DNA of 64,000 bases from Cavia porcellus (taxonomy: Eukaryota; Chordata; Mammalia; Rodentia; Caviidae), in NCBI RefSeq assembly GCF_034190915.1, contig NW_026947484.1, positions 182,584,982 to 182,648,981 on the forward strand, given 5' to 3'. The notes below the pieces were generated by a model. The model searched no databases and had not been told where the DNA came from. It worked only from the letters and a program-made list of their open reading frames with translations. The position numbers were made by a program, and so were the translations under genes. Shown piece by piece: positions 60,051-64,000 of the stretch (position 1 is the stretch's first letter; the number at the start of each line of letters is the position of its first letter).

Positions 60051-60104
60051 TATATGGCCTTTGTGCATATTCATATACAGTAAATAATCTAGGAGTCAGA
60101 ATTA

Positions 60105-60470
60105 CAACTTGTAATATATGTTGGACATCCTCAGTTCAAAATTCCAAACTCTGAAATGTTCCAAATTCACTTTTTGAGTGCTGATATAGTACTTTTTGAG
60201 TGCTGATATAGTACTACAAGTGAAAAACTCTACACTGTAAAACTTTCTTTCAGGCACAATAATATTAAAAATGAATAAAATTACCTTTGGCATATGTATA
60301 TAAGGTATATATGAAATATAAATGAACCTCATGTTTATGTGTAGGTCTCATTCCCAGAATATTTCATTATGCAATATATGCAAATATTCCACAATTTACA
60401 AAGATCTTGAATGCTCTGTTCCCAAGCATATTGGAAAAGGGATATTCAATCTGTACTACAATGGACTTCT
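60105..60470 (+). repeat. DNA transposon fossil, same family as 52656-53330
   Basis: AAATTCACTTTTTGAGTGCT, TTACCTTTGGCATATGTATA, AATATAAATGAACCTCATGT and CCCAAGCATATTGGAAAAGG with GGATATTCAATCTGTACTAC at the end keep the family order. A 22-bp unit is duplicated in tandem inside it (60169-60212). Confidence 0.62.
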
Positions 60471-61244
60471 AAGTCAGACTAGAGCTGGCATCTACCTCTT
60501 ATATTATATTCATATCCTTAAACAGGAACAATGGTTTAACATCTTCACATTGTTTCCTACATTTTGCATAGCATACATATCTCCTTTTCTTAAATATCTA
60601 ATTTTGCAGCATCTGTAGTTTCTACTATAGAGGTCATAGTGCTGTTCAACTGTATAATAGACTCCACATCCATGAGCCATAATAGCTAAATCCAAGGCCC
60701 TGTAGAGAATCTGATACTTTGTAGGGATATCTAGTTTTTAGGAAAGAAATCTGTAAGAAGTTTTAACCTAACTTTTTATATATGTACTTTTTATAAATGG
60801 TACGTTTTAACCAGCTACTCGTGACACTGGAGGACGTCAGCAACTACAGGGCAGAGAAGGTGAGCCAAGACCAGGGAGCAAATACATAGGAAAATGTCTT
60901 CCAGACTGAATCTAGTTCACAGGGTTAGGCAGGGAAAGAAGGACTAGGGATATATAAAAAGACCAGACAGGCAACAGCTACAATCCAGACTTAAGATAAA
61001 AAGAATTGACCAGGTCTCAAACATGGAGGCAAACAGGGTTCAAAACCCTAGGAGCCAGAAGATACTCAAGAATATCTAAGGGTAAAAACTGTCCTCCTTT
61101 TGATACTCTGTGCCTACAGTTTGTGGACTTTCTCTTACGACGAACAAAGTTTGCCAAAAGATTCTTATAGTAAGATAATTATTCCCTGATACTCTTCATC
61201 TCCCCTTGATATAGTAGATTTTTGTAAGCATGGCTTCAAAATTA

Positions 61245-61420
61245 TGAAATACGTGCTCAAAAAAGCGGTTTGATTTTCAGATATTTCTTTAATTCTTCAA
61301 ATAAGCACGGAGCACTGTGCAAAATATTAGAGATTCAAAGACAGGTAAAATAGTTCCTGCCCTCACTGGGCTGTTGCTTACTGGGGGAGACATAAGCCAA
61401 TACAATGATATTGCAGACAA
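61245..61420 (-). repeat. L2 fragment
   Basis: Inverted L2 3' end: CGGAGCACTGTGCAAAATAT, TTCAAAGACAGGTAAAATAG and TGCCCTCACTGGGCTGTTGC, then TTACTGGGGGAGACATAA. Confidence 0.75.
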
Positions 61421-64000
61421 TGACAAAACGGAGACATGAAAAGATACCATAGAAACAGAGATGGGGCACCATCCAGAAAACATTTATGAGATCTGTTGAA
61501 ATCACCTCATAAACTTTTCCAGCTTGTATTCTGAGGCAAACACTAAAGTGATCCTGCAGTGTCTGAAACAGAATGTGTTGTTTGCCCCAAAACACACTAA
61601 AAAATCTTGCTAGCTCTGGAGAATATTGACTGCCAAATAAGAATTTTTCCACTGAAAAATGTCAAGTAGTAAACAAACAGAACACTAAATTTTTTTAATC
61701 AGTTATTTCTCACTTTCCATCAAGATTTCTTTATATACTGAAATATTATATAGCTTCATTTAGGAACAGGTTTTGGAAATAAAGAAAATAGCTTCCTTCT
61801 AACACAATTAGTGCAGGGCTACATTTACTAAGCTCCTATAATATTTTTAAATAGATGTCATTGGTGAGATACCTACTAACTTTGAACTAAGCACCATCTG
61901 GTTGTATATATTACTGCAACTTGAAATTTCTGACTTGATAATAACTCCCTTGTTATTCCCCCAAAGTGATCCAAAGAACTATTTCCTCCTACATTCAAAG
62001 CAACAATAACAACAAAAATGGCAATGTGGGTGGCTGATGCAAAGGAAGAAAAGTAGTATACAGACAGGGTTAAACTGCAAACAGCAAGGAGCAAGCCTAT
62101 GTCCAACTTTACTTGGGTGCAGTTCACAACTATACCACTACCTCTATGCCTTGGTTTCATCAGTTTGAAGGTATACAGCTATTCATTATTGATAATAAAA
62201 TATGGAGGCTTCTAATTTTAAGCAGAATCGAAATTATCCTTGTAATAAGGCTACTGACAAATGCTTTCTGATAGGTCAGCAATAAGAATTCAACTGGTAG
62301 CCATGAATTGTACATAACCTGAAGCAGAAGCATGCTACCATCACATGTGCTTAGATCTTCACAGCAAAGCTTCATTGCTGACGCCTTTGAAAAGTCCAGT
62401 AGTGAAAAGTCAATTATGACGATGAAGGCCATAGCAAGTTAATATGTGGCTTCTCATTCAGCACAGATTCCTAGAAATGTTTTGGGGTAGTGTGGAGTAA
62501 TTTGTTGAATAGTCTACCCTCAACTGTATTTTTCTTAAACAGCACAGTCTCTATTTCCTGAATAAACAGACCATTTCCAAAAATAGACTCATAGCTCCAC
62601 AGCTTTGCTACAGTTTTCCCTTCTCCATCTACTCCTGTGCACTCAAAAAGCCACTACATTCACCACTGAATTCATCTGTCTCCAAGATCAGTCTTCCACA
62701 CAGTGGTATGATTCAGCACACGTGTGGCAGACACTGGGCTAACTGTGAGAACTTTATTTTGCTCCTGCCAATTTGTTTCACACAAAAACCTCCAGTGTTG
62801 AAGACAAAATAGCTGTACACTTAGAACCTTCAAATCTCGAAGGACTACTGCTTCATTAAATTCCTCAGTATGCTTCTATTTGCACAGAGTAGTAACAAAA
62901 GAATAAAAGAGCTGATGTGTATCAATTTTGCCAGTTTTCAATAGAGCAGACATGATGAAGCTGGGTAGCAATAAAACATGGGGGCTTTCAGCCTTCTGTT
63001 CATTGTACCTACAAATAAAACCCTGTAATAGGATTTTTGAAAGACATTACCTGTCCTATGGGAAAGCTCTGTCAAGGACGTGGAGTGTATAACTACTTAC
63101 AGTTGCCGTAAGTAATCCGTTTCATTTGCTAAGCCTGGTGATAGCAATTTATATCGGAAAGGTAAAAGTAAAAGCATAGTTTCAGCGGGCAGTTAAAGGT
63201 AATAAGATACATTGAGTGGAAAGACACAGGCGTCTGTGTCCAATTGCTTTTCTTAGTTCATGAACTTTATGCTAAATCACAAACATTCATCTGTTTAAGG
63301 GAAAGGGGGAAATGCTAAGGGCAGCTGTTGCATGAGTTACGTATTTACACGGTGATAGGAAGATCACAGGGAGACATGCTGCCAATGACTTCATTCTTCC
63401 TTCAGTTCCACTATAAAAAATAATCGTGGCTTCGTAGACTTCTCAGTGACTTTCTTGTATGTGGCACATGGTAATTACAGGGCAGAGTTAAGCCAGCTCT
63501 GCAATCCAGCTAATAATAGCTTTTACCTCCATCATCATCACCATCCAAATTACACATACAAGCCTTGCCTGCAATCCACATACAGGATTTCTGAGCTTGT
63601 CTTTCTCTTAAATCAGTGGTAAACAAACTTTTAAATTTAAAATTACTATTTAATTTTCCACAGTTGCATTTTTATGGGCTTCATAATGTCTCATCACATC
63701 TTATAAGCGTCAAAACTTTACTGCCTGATGATACGTGGGCAGACTGACAGGATCAGACTCTACTTTGCAGTGTCTCCTAGTGAATGAATGATCAAATAGC
63801 TTTTGGACAGTCTCTCAATACAGCCTCAAAGAAGTCGTGTACAACAGACTATACATAATCAATTTCCTGACTTGTCTTGTTATATTATACATAATTTTTT
63901 AATTGCATCAGTATCCAATATAAGAATCTTACTCCACCCTTATATGATGGAACACATAGGAAGAGACTTATAAAAGGGAACATAAGATTACACCAATCAT

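Larger units (their letters stand above)
55716..64000 (-). other. SLC44A1: SLC44A1 intron 1, partial
   Basis: At least 8.3 kb of intron running off the right edge. It contains one young ID SINE, MIR and L2 fragments, an L1 fragment and a Tigger-like fossil. The stretch 61430-64000 shows no recognisable repeat or exon. No CpG-rich region or ATG codon followed by GC-rich coding sequence was found, so the promoter and exon 1 lie beyond the window. Confidence 0.85.

Overview
This window is nuclear DNA from a mammal, most likely a rodent. It is AT-rich, dense in interspersed repeats, and nearly all of it is intron. The youngest repeats are tRNA-derived ID-type SINEs with the core GATTTAGCTCAGCGGCATA, a B box GTTCGATCC, an A-rich tail and near-perfect target-site duplications. 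Alongside them are 7SL-derived B1-type SINEs, several with the internal duplication typical of rodent B1, and a few B1+ID composites. This mix points to a non-mouse, non-squirrel rodent. A castorid (beaver-like) lineage is my best guess, from memory of SINE consensus sequences, and was not checked.

One protein-coding gene is visible. Six consecutive coding exons of SLC44A1 (choline transporter-like protein 1, CTL1) lie on the minus strand, at 55626-55715, 45132-45274, 21989-22125, 11383-11467, 3337-3506 and 1359-1448. Numbered after the human gene they are exons 2 to 7. All have AG/GT borders, all junction phases match, and together they give 715 bp of continuous open frame. This encodes the end of the cytosolic N-terminus, transmembrane segment 1, the large cysteine-rich extracellular loop with its N-glycosylation sequons, transmembrane segment 2 and the start of transmembrane segment 3. 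Exon 1 (start codon, promoter) must lie beyond position 64000. Exon 8 and later exons lie before position 1. No CpG island or promoter-like region was seen.

Layout by region: 1-1358 is intron 7 (partial). 1449-3336 is intron 6, almost repeat-free. 3507-11382 is intron 5. 11468-21988 is intron 4, with L2, L1, MIR and SINEs. 22126-45131 is intron 3 (23 kb), with MaLR LTRs, L1, L2, Tigger-like DNA transposons, a compound TG microsatellite, a perfect 15-bp hairpin and a dimeric ID insertion. 45275-55625 is intron 2, with nested SINEs in a DNA transposon. 55716-64000 is intron 1 (partial).

I found no operon-like, CRISPR-like or otherwise novel multi-gene system. The observations worth a second look are small: SINE dimerisation, a tandem duplication at an LTR edge, a hairpin in a relatively GC-rich intronic patch, a short variable stretch in exon 5, and lineage-specific repeat families. 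Repeat boundaries given here come from reading and memory of consensus sequences, so old MIR and L2 edges are approximate to a few tens of bases.
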